Shown here piece after piece: positions 36,375-47,649 of a DNA stretch of 64,000 nucleotides. The notes beneath the pieces were generated by a model. It did no database searches, was not told where the DNA came from, and saw only the letters and a list, made by a program, of their open reading frames with translations. Each line of letters begins with the position of its first letter. Position 1 is the stretch's first letter. The DNA is from Imbricaverruca yamaguchii (lineage: Eukaryota; Arthropoda; Thecostraca; Neoverrucidae). The stretch lies in contig JAOTOL010001571.1 in NCBI GenBank assembly GCA_034440575.1, positions 124,001-188,000 of the forward strand, written 5' to 3'. Made by a program: the position numbers and the translations under genes.

Positions 36375-39300
36375 AGCTACGCGAGTGTTCAGTGTTATGT
36401 TGTTATGATGCTCAATCTGTGCCCAATACAAGATTAACAATATAGGTTTCCTGTTGGTCATTAGTTCGGAATAGCCAATTTTGATGTATTGTGATGCATT
36501 AATATTGGTTCTGGAACCGTGATGGGTACTTTTACGGCCATGCGTTAATAAACTAAAGGCATGTTTACACGTAGCAGAATTCCGGCAGAATCTTGGCTTG
36601 GCAGACCCGACGTTCAAAGAGTTTGCCGCAAAAATTGGCAGGCAGCAGCAGAAAGTAGCGGGTTGCGTCAGACTCTGACGTTGCGCTTCATTTTGTCAAA
36701 GTCGTACAAGCAGGCTGGTATTATCTATCCAATGCGTCACGAAGCGTTTCGGTTGCTTGTTTACTGCGCCATAAATGATCAGCTGCAGCACTAATTGACT
36801 CAAGCGGAGCCGCTCGCAGTAGTACCCAGATAGCACTAATTGCTAGATGTTTGGTACTAGCTCACTACAAGATCTAGCACGTCAATCGCAATGTTTTTTT
36901 TTTTGGGGGGGGGGGGAGAGAACGTGGGACTGAGGTCACCATAATACGGAAGCAGGGGAAAATATCTTACTGTTACAGAGCTGACAGGAATGTAGAAAAC
37001 TGAAGCGTCGAAAATTGATCATCCATATCAAGATGATGGACTCAGGACCGAGCTGGTGGTGGTAGTTAGGGGTAGCGACCCCAGCTTTCAACAAGTTGAT
37101 CATTACCCGTATTGGTGCGGCTTAGAAAGAGTCGTCCTTCCGAAATGAGTTGCGTTGTCAAGCCAAGTGTTGAGTTCATTCATGCCATGCAACAACAAAG
37201 ACCGAATGTTAAACTTGGCAATTAGTGCTGCATTGGCAACACCAAGAGTACATACAATTCCACACCTGCGCAGACTGCATTTGGTGGCATGAGTCTCCTC
37301 CCCCAACACCAAAGACACGTGGATTAGGCATACATTTTTTCATTTATCTTGGTTACAGTGCAGAGTATGTTACAAAGGACAACGGAAAGCACAATTTACC
37401 TACCAATGAATCCATCCATGACACTCACAGCATTAAATTTTGACAAATGTAGCCACCGAAAGGCCAAACAGCGACCACAGAACCGTCCGACGATTGCGTC
37501 CAACAGCAGAACGGGCAGACAACTTGAAATGTTTCAGGCTTATGCTGTGCAGCCATGCATGCAAATACTTCGCTGGTCGGCGTGCAGCAGCATCTCTCTG
37601 CATGCTGCGCGTGGAAGGAAGAAACCATTAATGTCATAGGGCTCAGTGAATAAGTTGAAATGATGCCTTTTTATTGTACGCTAAACGAAAGGGAACCGAA
37701 TTTAAGCGTTGTTCCCGATGTATAGAAACAAAAAAGAATGTCTAAGTACAAGCAGTGATTACTGGGAAGATCAGCACGAGCTAAAATGTAACTACGCACT
37801 TATAAGATTAGACACCAATAGCTACTTTCCAAGTTAATGACCCTAAAGATAGTCGCGATGAGAAATGCCCACGTAGCGCCCAATAATCTGAGATTGGGAT
37901 AGTATTCATCCAGGAAGAGGAAAAACTTTTAGACCAAGTGAACAACGGGACTAAAACAGCATTCTTGCAGATGCCTGTGGCCGGATTGACAGGTAGTTTT
38001 GCTATTGTGTTTGCCATGAGGCGAAGAAGTTCACATGCATTATATAGGAGAAAGGAAACGTCACAACCGAATGTCCTGATAAAGCATACAGAATTGAATA
38101 CGGAACACTGAATAGTGCATATTCTGAATTAGAGTGACGATGTGATTATTCAACAGCTGTCAGTTGATAGTTCCAATCAATTCCCTGGCTCCATACCATA
38201 TAATAAGCATGGGATCAATGTTCATGCGTGTCCGTTATTCATCCGTGGACTGCCCATGAACTATGGTCAGGTTTCCAGTGTATTTTTCAATGCATGTGAA
38301 AGAAACTAGTATTTTGGTCAGTTAGCACACTTGGTCAGTTCACCGATCTGGTTGGAGCATACTGTGATTTAAAGTAAGCAGTCCATGTCATCAATATAAA
38401 TGAAGAATGATTAAATAGTAATGCATTGATGAAATAGCAACAAAATGATTAAAGAAGTAATAAAATAAAATAGCATAAGTAATAAGATAACAAAATATAT
38501 TAAGTAATAAAATTATTTGACAGTAAATGATTCAAACATTACATTGCGCACTTGCAAAACTTATAAAATTAAGTAAGATTGGCATTGACCTGCTCGCTAC
38601 ACACCATATGAGGACGGAAAATCCTTGCCAGGAAGTACGTCACGAGACGTTTTCATGCGTGGCTTTTCTGCACGGCTTCTATTTATACCGGGCTCTCAAA
38701 GTAAAGAAGTTGCAATCCATAATATGGCTTATGATCGTGTAGAACTAATGATTCGTCGTAATGTATTCCGAATGTGGTGTGGCTTTTCGCATCGATTTCA
38801 CGGTGTCACAACCAAAACAACGGATTACACTCGAAGCCACTGTTATGTTCTTTGATTTAGAAATAAACGCAACCTGCATTCATAATCCTGCATTATGTAG
38901 CAGCTGCAATAACGGGTGGAACATAACAACACAGCAATCGCGTGACTTTCCCAAATAATTTAGCCGCAGTTAATATGTGACCGACTATTCTGATGAACTA
39001 TTCTAATCATGTGATATGATTACATTCTTTCGATAATAGCAATGCTTTGGATAGATTCAAGCAAGGTGACGAACGCGTGTGGCTTGCATGATATTTCATC
39101 CGCCACGCTACTGGTGGATGTAGTTTATTGTGACGTTTGTGCAGTTACTCAAGACGATGTGCTCACATCATTCGTGTTCGTATCTGTGATCCAATGGCAC
39201 ATCGAATTTGCATCAGTCTACCCAGACTTTGTATCCTAATTGGGGTAAAATGTAATAAAATGTAATCAATGTAGTGAAAAAAAATGTCTTGCCGGGTCAG

Positions 39301-39730
39301 ATTTGCTCGTCCTGGCTTGCCTTGTAGTCGATGGTGAGGGGGAGAGGTGATGCACCACTTAGTATAGCGTGGGGTGGGCTCCTGCGGAGCTTTCTGAGCA
39401 CACACCCTGGGCACCGATCGAGCTTGTCTTTGCTTGAACTAGCTTTGTGAGCGAAAGCTCTTGAGGGCGAAGCGACAGAGCCATCTCTTGCCTTCGTCGT
39501 TCGCCTCTTGAAGCGTATGCCTATATTGCCATCCCCATCGTTATCCGGAGTCACGTCGCCACATCTTAATCAGGTGGGCTTCGTCTTTTCCAGGAAGTCC
39601 GAAGAGTAGCGCGATTAAAATCGCATGGTTAAATCGCACCCCACTTGCACTGCCTCCCTGCGCGGTAGGACAGGCTTTTAGCCCGAAAATCAAAATTGAC
39701 GGTATGGAACCATTGGATGAACAAACTTGA
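36375..39730. other. Unassigned sequence
   Basis: A T11G12 tract lies at 36894-36916. An A-rich AATAAAAT-type stretch lies at 38400-38520. No gene is supported; open frames on both strands are short and lack motifs. Confidence 0.4.
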
Positions 39731-39734
39731 AAAT

Positions 39735-40093
39735 GAAATCGAAGTGTTGCCGCAGCAGCGTGTAGCACTGGTCCAGTCTGGCCGCCGCCACTGAATGTGG
39801 AATTGTGCAAATGGCATCTATACGGAGATGAAGAAGGTGCAATCTCAAATGCTCGCAATCTTTTCAGCATCATCGAGACATACCTAATCGAAAACGAGTG
39901 GAGCGAGGCAGACACATTCAGCGGAGGTGAAATAATTCCTATAAGGAACAGACAGCCGGCCGAGTAACACTGACCCGCTTACTTTTCAGGAGGACGAGAT
40001 TCTGTGAAGATCAGGAAAGAACGCTTCCTGAACGACAGAACCTTCTTCATTAAGAGGATCGTTTCGTATCGAGTTGCAATGCACATTGTGCAA
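39735..40093 (+). CDS. Candidate internal exons of an unnamed gene
   Basis: An open segment (about 39735-39926) ends GGAG|GTGAAA. After 63 bp an exon at 39990-40093 follows a strong acceptor (CGCTTACTTTTCAG) and ends at CAA|GTATGT. Joined, the phase is kept: one base plus two bases form a Gly codon. The second exon gives 34 codons with balanced charge (KIRKERFLNDRTFF, then IKRIVSYRVAMHIVQ). I do not recognise it. The first exon's upstream boundary is unclear, and a minus-strand frame of 124 codons overlaps it, so one of the two is a shadow. A 63-bp intron is short but possible. Confidence 0.3.
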
Positions 40094-40150
40094 GTATGTA
40101 CTTTCTTTCCTGGATCCGCACCACCACACGGTATGAATCTTTAGCCATCT

Positions 40151-40178
40151 TAGCTAACGTGGCTAGCCACGTTAGCTA
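40151..40178. repeat. Perfect 28-bp palindrome
   Basis: TAGCTAACGTGGCT is followed directly by its reverse complement with no spacer. It lies in the presumed intron after the exon ending at 40093. Confidence 0.95.
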
Positions 40179-40394
40179 GCCACCTACAGAGTATCTATGG
40201 TTCAACATAAAATGGCATGCCATTGTGAGCTCAGGAGACCTGGTAACCTACCGTGAGCTTCGCGGCCGGAAAGTGCTCTCAGCGTAGCCTCATATTAGGC
40301 CGAATTGCTTTCGATGAAACACAGATGCACAACTGCGTAAATGTGTTGGCAAAGTGTCGCTGCACAGCATTCCAGTCTGAACAGATGACAACGT

Positions 40395-41217
40395 TTAATC
40401 TTCGACGGAAATATCAGGTGCCGTGACATCTGGCTTTGCGCTGTTAGCATGTTGCATGACTTCTGATAGCTTGGAGTGATTGAAATTAATTTCGAGAGAT
40501 CCTTGGATATTGATATTTAGATATTTGGAGCATGCAAATAGCGGTATAGCTAGTTGTTCCACAATCAAACATGTCTGATATAATGTGAGCAATGCAATCA
40601 TAAAACACTTAAGCAGTTAGTTACGATATTTACGTGATATGCAAAACAGACGCTGAATACTGAAAAATACAGACGGCTGTCTTACGTTGATCTAAATGCA
40701 ACATTATGCCGCACTCTCTCCTATGTGTCCCATGCGTAAGACGAGAGCTCCCAAAATGTTCATATATAATCCTTAGCTTGCTGGCTCTCATACGTATTCA
40801 ACCAGTCGCCTCTGTTTCTCACGATAGCTTAATGTCTACTATCGTGCATTATTGTTAGCATTTGGCTAGTTATCGACTACACATAATTTATAGTGCACTA
40901 CTCATGCAGTGACGTACTGAGCACGTAGCCAGCATAACTCGATATAGAGCAGATCATTTCTGACGAACTGATTATTAAACAAAATCACATCAACGACTTA
41001 CATGTATCTGGCTTTTCTTATACTTTCGCACATATGATGGGTTCCTGGCTCTGCTCTTTGGTCGAATTGGTCCATTTTTATTCAAATGAAGGCATCGGCG
41101 GGAATAAAGCGTCTGGCTTCCAAAACTGAAGCCTGGCACCGACAGATAATGGGTTTTTGTGACGAACGATGGCGGGATCAGCCTACCACAACAAACCTGC
41201 TCGAAACTCACTTCCAT
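40395..41217 (-). CDS. Candidate two-exon gene, 131 codons, function unknown
   Basis: Exon 1 runs 41217-41002 (72 codons from ATG) and ends ATACAT|GTAAGT, a near-perfect donor. The intron (41001-40575, 427 bp) has a TAACTAAC branch-like sequence about 50 bases before the acceptor (CACATTATATCAG). Exon 2 (40574-40395) continues in phase 0 for 59 codons to TAA. The product would be basic in its middle (RPKSRARNPSYVRKYKKSQ) and acidic at its C-terminus (PDVTAPDISVED). No domain is recognised, and no poly(A) signal was seen just downstream. Confidence 0.4.
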
Positions 41218-41219
41218 GA

Positions 41220-41368
41220 TTTTTCACAGCCTGGATAAATACATTAATTTCAGCTGACCCAGCTATTTGTTGCAAGCCGATGTTAACTGATGCTTCTAAG
41301 CTAATTGGAACAGTGGAAGTGCGTCATTTCATGTATAATATAGATGCAATTATGTACATTCAGAGTAG
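41220..41368. other. Spacer upstream of the candidate minus-strand gene
   Basis: No obvious TATA box or other promoter element. Nothing supported. Confidence 0.3.
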
Positions 41369-41480
41369 GATAATCTAATCCTGTCCAAGAAGTTTGGATT
41401 TGGTGGATTCCAAGATAATCTAATTGTCCAAGAAGTTTGGATTTGGTGGATAACCAAATCCAAACTTCTTGGACAATTAG
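41369..41480. repeat. Direct repeat plus perfect 28-bp hairpin
   Basis: A segment with GTCCAAGAAGTTTGGATTTG occurs twice in direct orientation (about 41383 and 41427). The second copy forms the left arm (41420-41447) of a hairpin whose right arm (41453-41480) is its exact reverse complement, with a five-base GGATA loop. Confidence 0.95.
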
Positions 41481-44265
41481 TTGCTTTGCAGATCAACTGA
41501 TCAATTACATTTGTTGAGTTCTGAGCGTCTTGGTAACTGGTCTGAAACGTTGCAAATCCAAATGTGTCATCGCGTTTCACTACGGCCGAATGGGGGGTAA
41601 TTGAAACTTTATTAAGAATGGGTAAAATCCGCTTGAGCATAAAGTCTCGTTAAAACCCCTCTGATTCTCGATATACTAAATTGTTAAGCTCTAAGTCTGT
41701 GTGGGAAGTACTTCGTTTCCATATTATAAAGTCATGTTTATATCCTAAGTTTTTCGGAGAACATGACTTGAAAGCATATCATTAAAATAATTTGATCTGC
41801 TGATCGTCATCAGAACAACCACTGGAACGTAATCGCCACATATTACAGCGTCGAATAACTCGATATCTGAAATCTGATAAATAGGCAACTCTCTGAACAT
41901 TAGTCATAGTTCTAAATGCCCATTTTCAGTTTGTATGTCCACAGTCTTCGGGGTGTCGATAAAAATTCACTCACCAAGAATAGCTAGGCCACTTTTGGTA
42001 ATCCAATCCACTCACCCAGGCCACCCAGGTCACTGTTGGTAATACAAGCCACTCGAACAGGCCACCCAGGCCACCCAGGCCACTGCTGGTAATCCAAGCC
42101 ACTCAAACAGGCCACCCAGGCCAGCACAGGCCACTGTTAGTAATCCACCCTCGCCGCCCTGTGACTTTTGCCCACAAATACATCAGTTGATCAAGAACGC
42201 ACTCATAGTTTTGATGCTCATGTTGACCAACTAGTCAAAAATACCTGTGTACCGCGTTTCACGTCGATCTGAGTAGCTGACCGCAGTGACACTTGGCTTC
42301 TGGCAGGTCAGCTGATTATGGGGTTTGCTGTTTGGTGTCAGGATCAGGAGGTTGATTTTCACAGACGACGCTGTGAATTAGTCATGTACGCATGGCACAA
42401 AATGTTGAAATGTCGAAACCTTTCTGACTCTTCAAATTCACTGCAGTTTCTGACCTTTTGGGCACCACTTCAAAGGACGATTTGTTAGAAATATTTTTGT
42501 TCTTATTTAATGGATCCTGTCATGAGCCACATTGCGCAATTATTCTTCATCGAGTATTCTTCATTTTGTCACAACTAGTATCCCCACGTCGTTGCAAATC
42601 CAAGTAACGTCTTCGAGTTTTGTAGAATGTTTGGTTCGGCCAAAGTGCATCGTCCATCTACAAGCATGAGATAATGGTTAATGGAAATGACATTAATTCC
42701 CTTAGGATGTTCGGCTGAATCAGCACTTGGTGATGCTACACAACCACCAGCAGTTGATGCGTTTCTCGGCTCAAATAAGCCCACCGCGTTCCTAAGCCCT
42801 GGCTGCTGTCGACCCTGTAGCATTCACTGCTGCAATATGGGAGAGCACAACCGACTGGCCGAGCGAATAGGCCGCTGACAAATTCAGACACCCAAAAATT
42901 GCTTCAAGATGTAGACGAAAGTGCACCTCTTACAAGTGGTAACCGGAGCAATGGCCCAACCGAGCAACTTTCGAAAAATATATTATTAAATGATCCGAGG
43001 TGCTCCGATCAAAATAATTTCAGAAAGCATCTGAGCGGTACATGTCATTGCTGGAAAAACAACCGAATCCTTGGATTTTTTTTAAGCTTCTTTTTCAGGA
43101 AGTTATCCACCCACCTGGAGAGGATAACTTCTTATCCAGGAAATTATCCTCAGCTCTTAGTACCACACGATTGAATGGTGCGGTTGAACAATGACTGCTT
43201 ACTTTTTGCTCTTCGAAAAAGGCAGAAACTAATGGTGTAGCACAGCAAGGAGTTGCTGATGTTAAGCATACAATACATACTGTCCTCTCTGGATTTGATG
43301 GCTGCAAACATTTTCCTCTCCACATGGCGGATTCCAAAGCATAAATCAAATTCTGGATGCATCCCAGCAGGTCGTCACAGATGAGAGCGGCTGATTCCCT
43401 GGTGGTCACGTTTTCACGAAATGTCGGGGTCGTCAGGTTTGTGGACTGGTCCATGACCACCGCTCGTGGAACAGCCGTGCAGAACATGAGCGCGTGCCGA
43501 AAGTGCAAGCCATGCCAGCTTTTCATGGTGAGCCATTTATGCACGAATGTCCCTTGTGATGGGCTAACTTCCCATCATATTCTACGACCATGGAACGCAC
43601 CGTCTTAATTACGAACACGTTCCATTCAAAGTAGAAGCACGAACTGGACCGGCACACGATGCATTCCACATCGCTGTCAAGCGCAAAAGCTGTTGGGTCT
43701 GCGTGAGGTCTGTCCTGTTCAAATGTTTTGGACATCCGATATAACCTGTACTGCCAACTATGGAAGGGGTGCAAAATACGTAAAAACGTGCACGTAAAGA
43801 ACACCCACATATTTGCAATCGTCCCTAAAGTTGACTATACTCGCGTATCCTTCATAGTAGGCACCAAATTATTTTACTATCGCAGTGCCATCAGAAACTT
43901 GGGGGTGCCTTCGTTAAGACGAATTAAAGTGTACCATATGGTGGTCATATGGCGCACCACACCTGGCCAATTACCCCGAAAGTGACCGAGTCCTTGCCGA
44001 GCGTACATAATCAATAATTTTCAAACGGGAGTGTTCATTGGTATCAACTGAAGGTTATACTCGCCGGCAAGAAGAGGGATATGAAAGTCCCTCATGTGCA
44101 GCACGCGCAAACAATCGCAAACCGGCCCACTATTGACTGGCTCAGATTGGCAACGCGTGCACGTGCAATCGCAAACAGGCTGAGCCCAGCCCATCATCAT
44201 GATATATTTGCCGAACTGGAACCGGACGTGCGAGACTTTGAACAGATTCGGCCCAACCGTTTGGC
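41481..44265. other. Largely unassigned sequence
   Basis: Contains the CCACCCAGG repeat listed separately. A perfect 10-bp inverted pair GAAGTTATCC/GGATAACTTC lies at 43099-43131. Minus-strand open frames at 43095-43810 have no recognised domain. Confidence 0.4.
41985..42145. repeat. Irregular ~40-51-bp tandem repeat
   Basis: Four units each ending near CACTGTTGGTAATCC, with internal CCACCCAGG duplications that change unit length. Confidence 0.85.
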
Positions 44266-44269
44266 AGGC

Positions 44270-44330
44270 TATGGTTGTGGCTGTGGCTGTGGCTGTGGCT
44301 GTGGCTGTGGCTGTGGCTGTGACCGTGGCG
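44270..44330. repeat. 6-bp (GTGGCT)n tract
   Basis: About nine copies of GGCTGT, opening frames on both strands that are not genes. Confidence 0.95.
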
Positions 44331-44334
44331 CAAG

Positions 44335-45850
44335 CTGTGTGCCATAATGACATAGCCATGTAGCCGGCGACTGGCTGGCTGACTGCCAGTGGCAGCTAGC
44401 CCTGCTCCTGCCAAATCACGTCATGAAACTTCTCTTTGAAAAAACAGGTTTCTAAAAAGTCATCTTCGAAGAATATGTCGTGGTGAAACTGCTGACATAT
44501 GAATTATAACGTCAGGCCAATTCTGAGTTAAGTTATCAGGATATTATATACTGAAGCCAACATAAAATGGAATGAGGATGTCGAGGCCTCGACGACCTGA
44601 CTGCGGTGGGTCTTTCAGAGCACCTTTTTCAGTATATATTGGAGCATATTTTTGTCTGGCTCGTCCTCGATCATAATGAAAATGCTGCTGCATTGTGTCG
44701 CAACCACAACCGGCAAACATATCATATGACATTTGTAATTATTGTAATAGTTTGTGAGATTTCGCGAAATGTTTTTTTTTCTGGATAATCCGGACATGAT
44801 CGCTGCTATGGCAAAAGTTGTTGCGCTGCTGGCGTCAAAGCATGGATATGGAAAATAGTCTGTTATATAGTTAATGCTTTGGTTGTTTTCAACGCGGAGC
44901 TTGAGTTCTAATATTATGTATTATGATCAATGCTATTCCAGGAGAGGATATAAATTTTGGATGTGACAAGTTACATACACTGCACTGTGTGAAGCCCACT
45001 AAAGGCATGTGCATGATTTCACACATTACTCCCCCAGCTTTTACACTCACCTGCACCATAATAAAATATCGCATGCCTACAGGTTTGTAGGACTAGACGA
45101 TAGGTTTTCGAGGTGTCAATACGGAACCACTACTTCGCCCTACTGGAATTGAGCTGAATGAGTGCACGGGAATGGGTATCAATGACATCTGCGCGCAGAA
45201 GATTCAATTTTGGTTCATGGTCAAGGTCAAGGAATTGAGCATTGTGAGCAGTCTTTATCTTCCGTGTTGAATCCGCTCCATTCAAGGTTAACGTAGAAAC
45301 AAGATTACTGTGTTGTAATGGTGCATCCAGTGGTCCGTTAAATTGGCGACTAAGAGAGCCATGCCTTCTCCCAACATGTTCGACCTTAGAATGGAAATAC
45401 GAAGTGTTTCTGTATTTGCAATGGGAAATTGTCCGATAAAATCGTGCGCACTCGGAGCGCCGTGTTCTCTTCTTGTTGGCTACTTCAATCGCAGAGCGTG
45501 TTGCTCCCATCCAAGTCCTCGGTTTTGCCCCACGTATTGGCCGCCTCTGAAATCATCTTTGTTTCTTCATCTTACACTTTGGCTACTTTCGAGGTAAGTG
45601 CCTGGATGTGACAGTACTATAATGACTTCCGTACCACACCAGGATCATTGTGTTTTGAAGGAATCGATGCTCGTTGTGTGTCGGTTGCATCGTGGGGAAG
45701 TGTGTATTAGATTAAATAGAAGTTGATAGCGAAGCGTGATATGAGACAGAAAGCAAACATTTGCCGCGGAGAGGCTTAGTTTGCGCTATAGAGACTATAT
45801 GTTATATAATTATAAAATAAAATGGACCGTTGCGTCATGCCAATTAACAT
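44335..45850. other. Unassigned sequence
   Basis: A minus-strand ATG-led stretch at about 45074-45051 ends in CAG|GTGAGT, which could be a short first coding exon, but no partner was found. Confidence 0.35.
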
Positions 45851-45856
45851 CCACAG

Positions 45857-45957
45857 GCTAAGTCATGGCTCAGCCGCAGCTGCTTCCAATGGATTCAGCT
45901 CTGAAAAACAGCATGGCGAACGGCACACCTGAAACGAGTCGGGGCGTCGCGCCAGGC
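45857..45957 (+). CDS. Candidate first coding exon
   Basis: An acceptor-like CCAATTAACATCCACAG precedes 45857. ATG at 45865 has purine at -3 and G at +4. The 31 codons (93 bp) end at GGC|GTAAGT with phase 0. The peptide (MAQPQLLPMDSALKNSMA, then NGTPETSRGVAPG) is polar and low in hydrophobics, as in disordered N-termini. No domain. A frame after TATTTCTTAG at about 46511 is phase-compatible and stays open to 46790, and a later phase-0 exon lies at 49910; neither link is proven. Confidence 0.35.
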
Positions 45958-46190
45958 GTAAGTGAAAACAGCTCTCGGTCGGTAGGGGTTAATTCAGAAT
46001 AACAAGCCGACGTGTTTTGGGATTCCGGTGCAGATGAGGTTTTGCTGTGATGGAGAAGCTTATGAGTCAGCAGGGCTGGCACGTGCCGCCCATCCGTCTG
46101 GCAGTTAAGCGCGCCAGGCGGCCGGCCCGACAGGCGTCGGTAATGCCGGGAGACAGATGCTGACGTGTTGAGCGCGTCCTCACCGCTCAC

Positions 46191-46247
46191 CTGCGCTCTG
46201 TACACCCGGCGGCGAGCTGACCCGCTTCTCCGCGTCAATGTGAGCAT
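46191..46247 (-). CDS. Candidate short first coding exon, minus strand
   Basis: ATG at 46247 opens 19 codons that are very Arg-rich (MLTLTRRSGSARRRVYRAQ), ending at GCGCAG|GTGAGC, a strong donor. It lies in the presumed intron of the plus-strand candidate at 45857. No further exon was identified, so this may be chance. Confidence 0.2.
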
Positions 46248-46259
46248 GCTGAACGTCAC

Positions 46260-47380
46260 TCGTGATATGTTTGATGTTTGGGGCCTCGCATCAGAGTGCG
46301 TCCAGCAAACAGAAGTGCGATTCCTGTTGCATAGGGAATGAGATTGAAGAGAATTCTCTCTCATCTATTCTCATCAATGAGAATAGTTATATCATTCTTG
46401 TTAGATGACATAAAGTTGTTTAGGATGTTCGGCTAGTTTTGTTGTTTTGTTATTTATGTGGCTTAGACATTGTTCATGACTTGCAATCCATGGATATGTA
46501 TTTCTTAGGTTGTAATTGTATACATTAATGCTATGTTGAAATCAGCTAAATTTAAAATACAACGGCGTGTTTTGTTCCGTAGTGTTCCATTGCTTGTTCT
46601 TTGTCCTTCGGTGCTAACCATATCAGAATCAGATCGCACTTTATGCCATGTTATGCATAAGAGTAGCGTCGACATTTTTCCCAGGGACTGGACATGTGTA
46701 AAACCGGCCGTTGTTTGTTCCAACCACAGAGCACGCCAGAAATATGGCCTGTTCTTCATGGGCTTGTTTGCACCATACATTGGAACATAAATTCAGGTTG
46801 GCACTGATCAGAGCCGAAAGTTATGGCAATCAGTGTTCTATAACCCACTTCCTAGCCGCATGGTCGTAAAGAACGGCTGTGCAAGTGTTGCCATCCTTCG
46901 CAAGGTCATCCATCATCATTTGTGTTTAGCATTTCGCCATGGTAGACGGCGCCCGGCGACGACAAAGAAAGTCTCGTCGAGTTGGGCCATGCAGCCAGGC
47001 GGCAGCGTGCACTCGCAGGCTGTCATGAGCACAATATCCGCAACGCCCGCGCGACATCAGTCGCTTGGCTGCTGCCCACATTGGATCAGAGTCAAAATAT
47101 AAGAATCAGAGGGTAGCATTCATGCAACTCATACAGAATAGGCTGCATGAATGCTGAATACCAATGCAGTCTTTACGAATCTGTGATGCATACCCGAAGC
47201 GAGTTAAGGGAACCCGCAGTATCAATATGGTAGCTAGGTTCTTTATAAGTCAGTGGTGCTCTGCCTTCCGTCCAGTCACAGGCGTGGATTTGAGCTATAT
47301 AAGAGAGGTATGAAGTATATAGATATTGAGCTTATGTCACCTATGTATGCATTCAACTATATAAGATTAGTGTTATTATA
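46260..47380. other. Unassigned sequence
   Basis: Apart from the open frame at 46533-46790 (+) mentioned with the exon at 45857, nothing is recognised. Confidence 0.35.
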
Positions 47381-47381
47381 A

Positions 47382-47645
47382 GAGTCGCTTCACGCGGTCT
47401 TGTTTGGCGCTCGGCTGCTACGGTAACCTGACAACTAGCTCGGTAATGCTGGGATCGAGCTACCGGTGCGATAGTGTCGGTGCATTGATGGTACGTTAAA
47501 CTCTCGATTAAAATTATGCCGTTGAACTGGCATTCATGGAGCGGGTGGTGGAGCCACCATTCACACAAGAAGCTCTGCTCAGCAATACAATCCTGGTCTA
47601 TAATTACACCCAAGGATTGATCTGGACTAAATTTTTAGTCGAAAA
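47382..47645 (+). mobile_element. Older SINE copy lacking its tRNA head
   Basis: It matches the body of the SINE at 29350-29690 from AGTCGCTTC onwards: GATCGAGCTACCGG, GTGTCGGTGCATTG, GGTACGTTAAAC, TGCCGTTGAACTGG and AGCTCTGCT segments, in order. The A and B boxes are absent, so it is a truncated, decayed copy. Confidence 0.8.
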
Positions 47646-47649
47646 AGAA

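Noticed and set aside
39541..39915. 124-codon minus-strand frame
   Set aside because: Overlaps the plus-strand exon candidate; no recognisable domain on either side, so it was not listed as a gene.
45130..45510. 126-codon minus-strand frame
   Set aside because: No family motif, no clear splice signals, and a plus-strand frame overlaps it.
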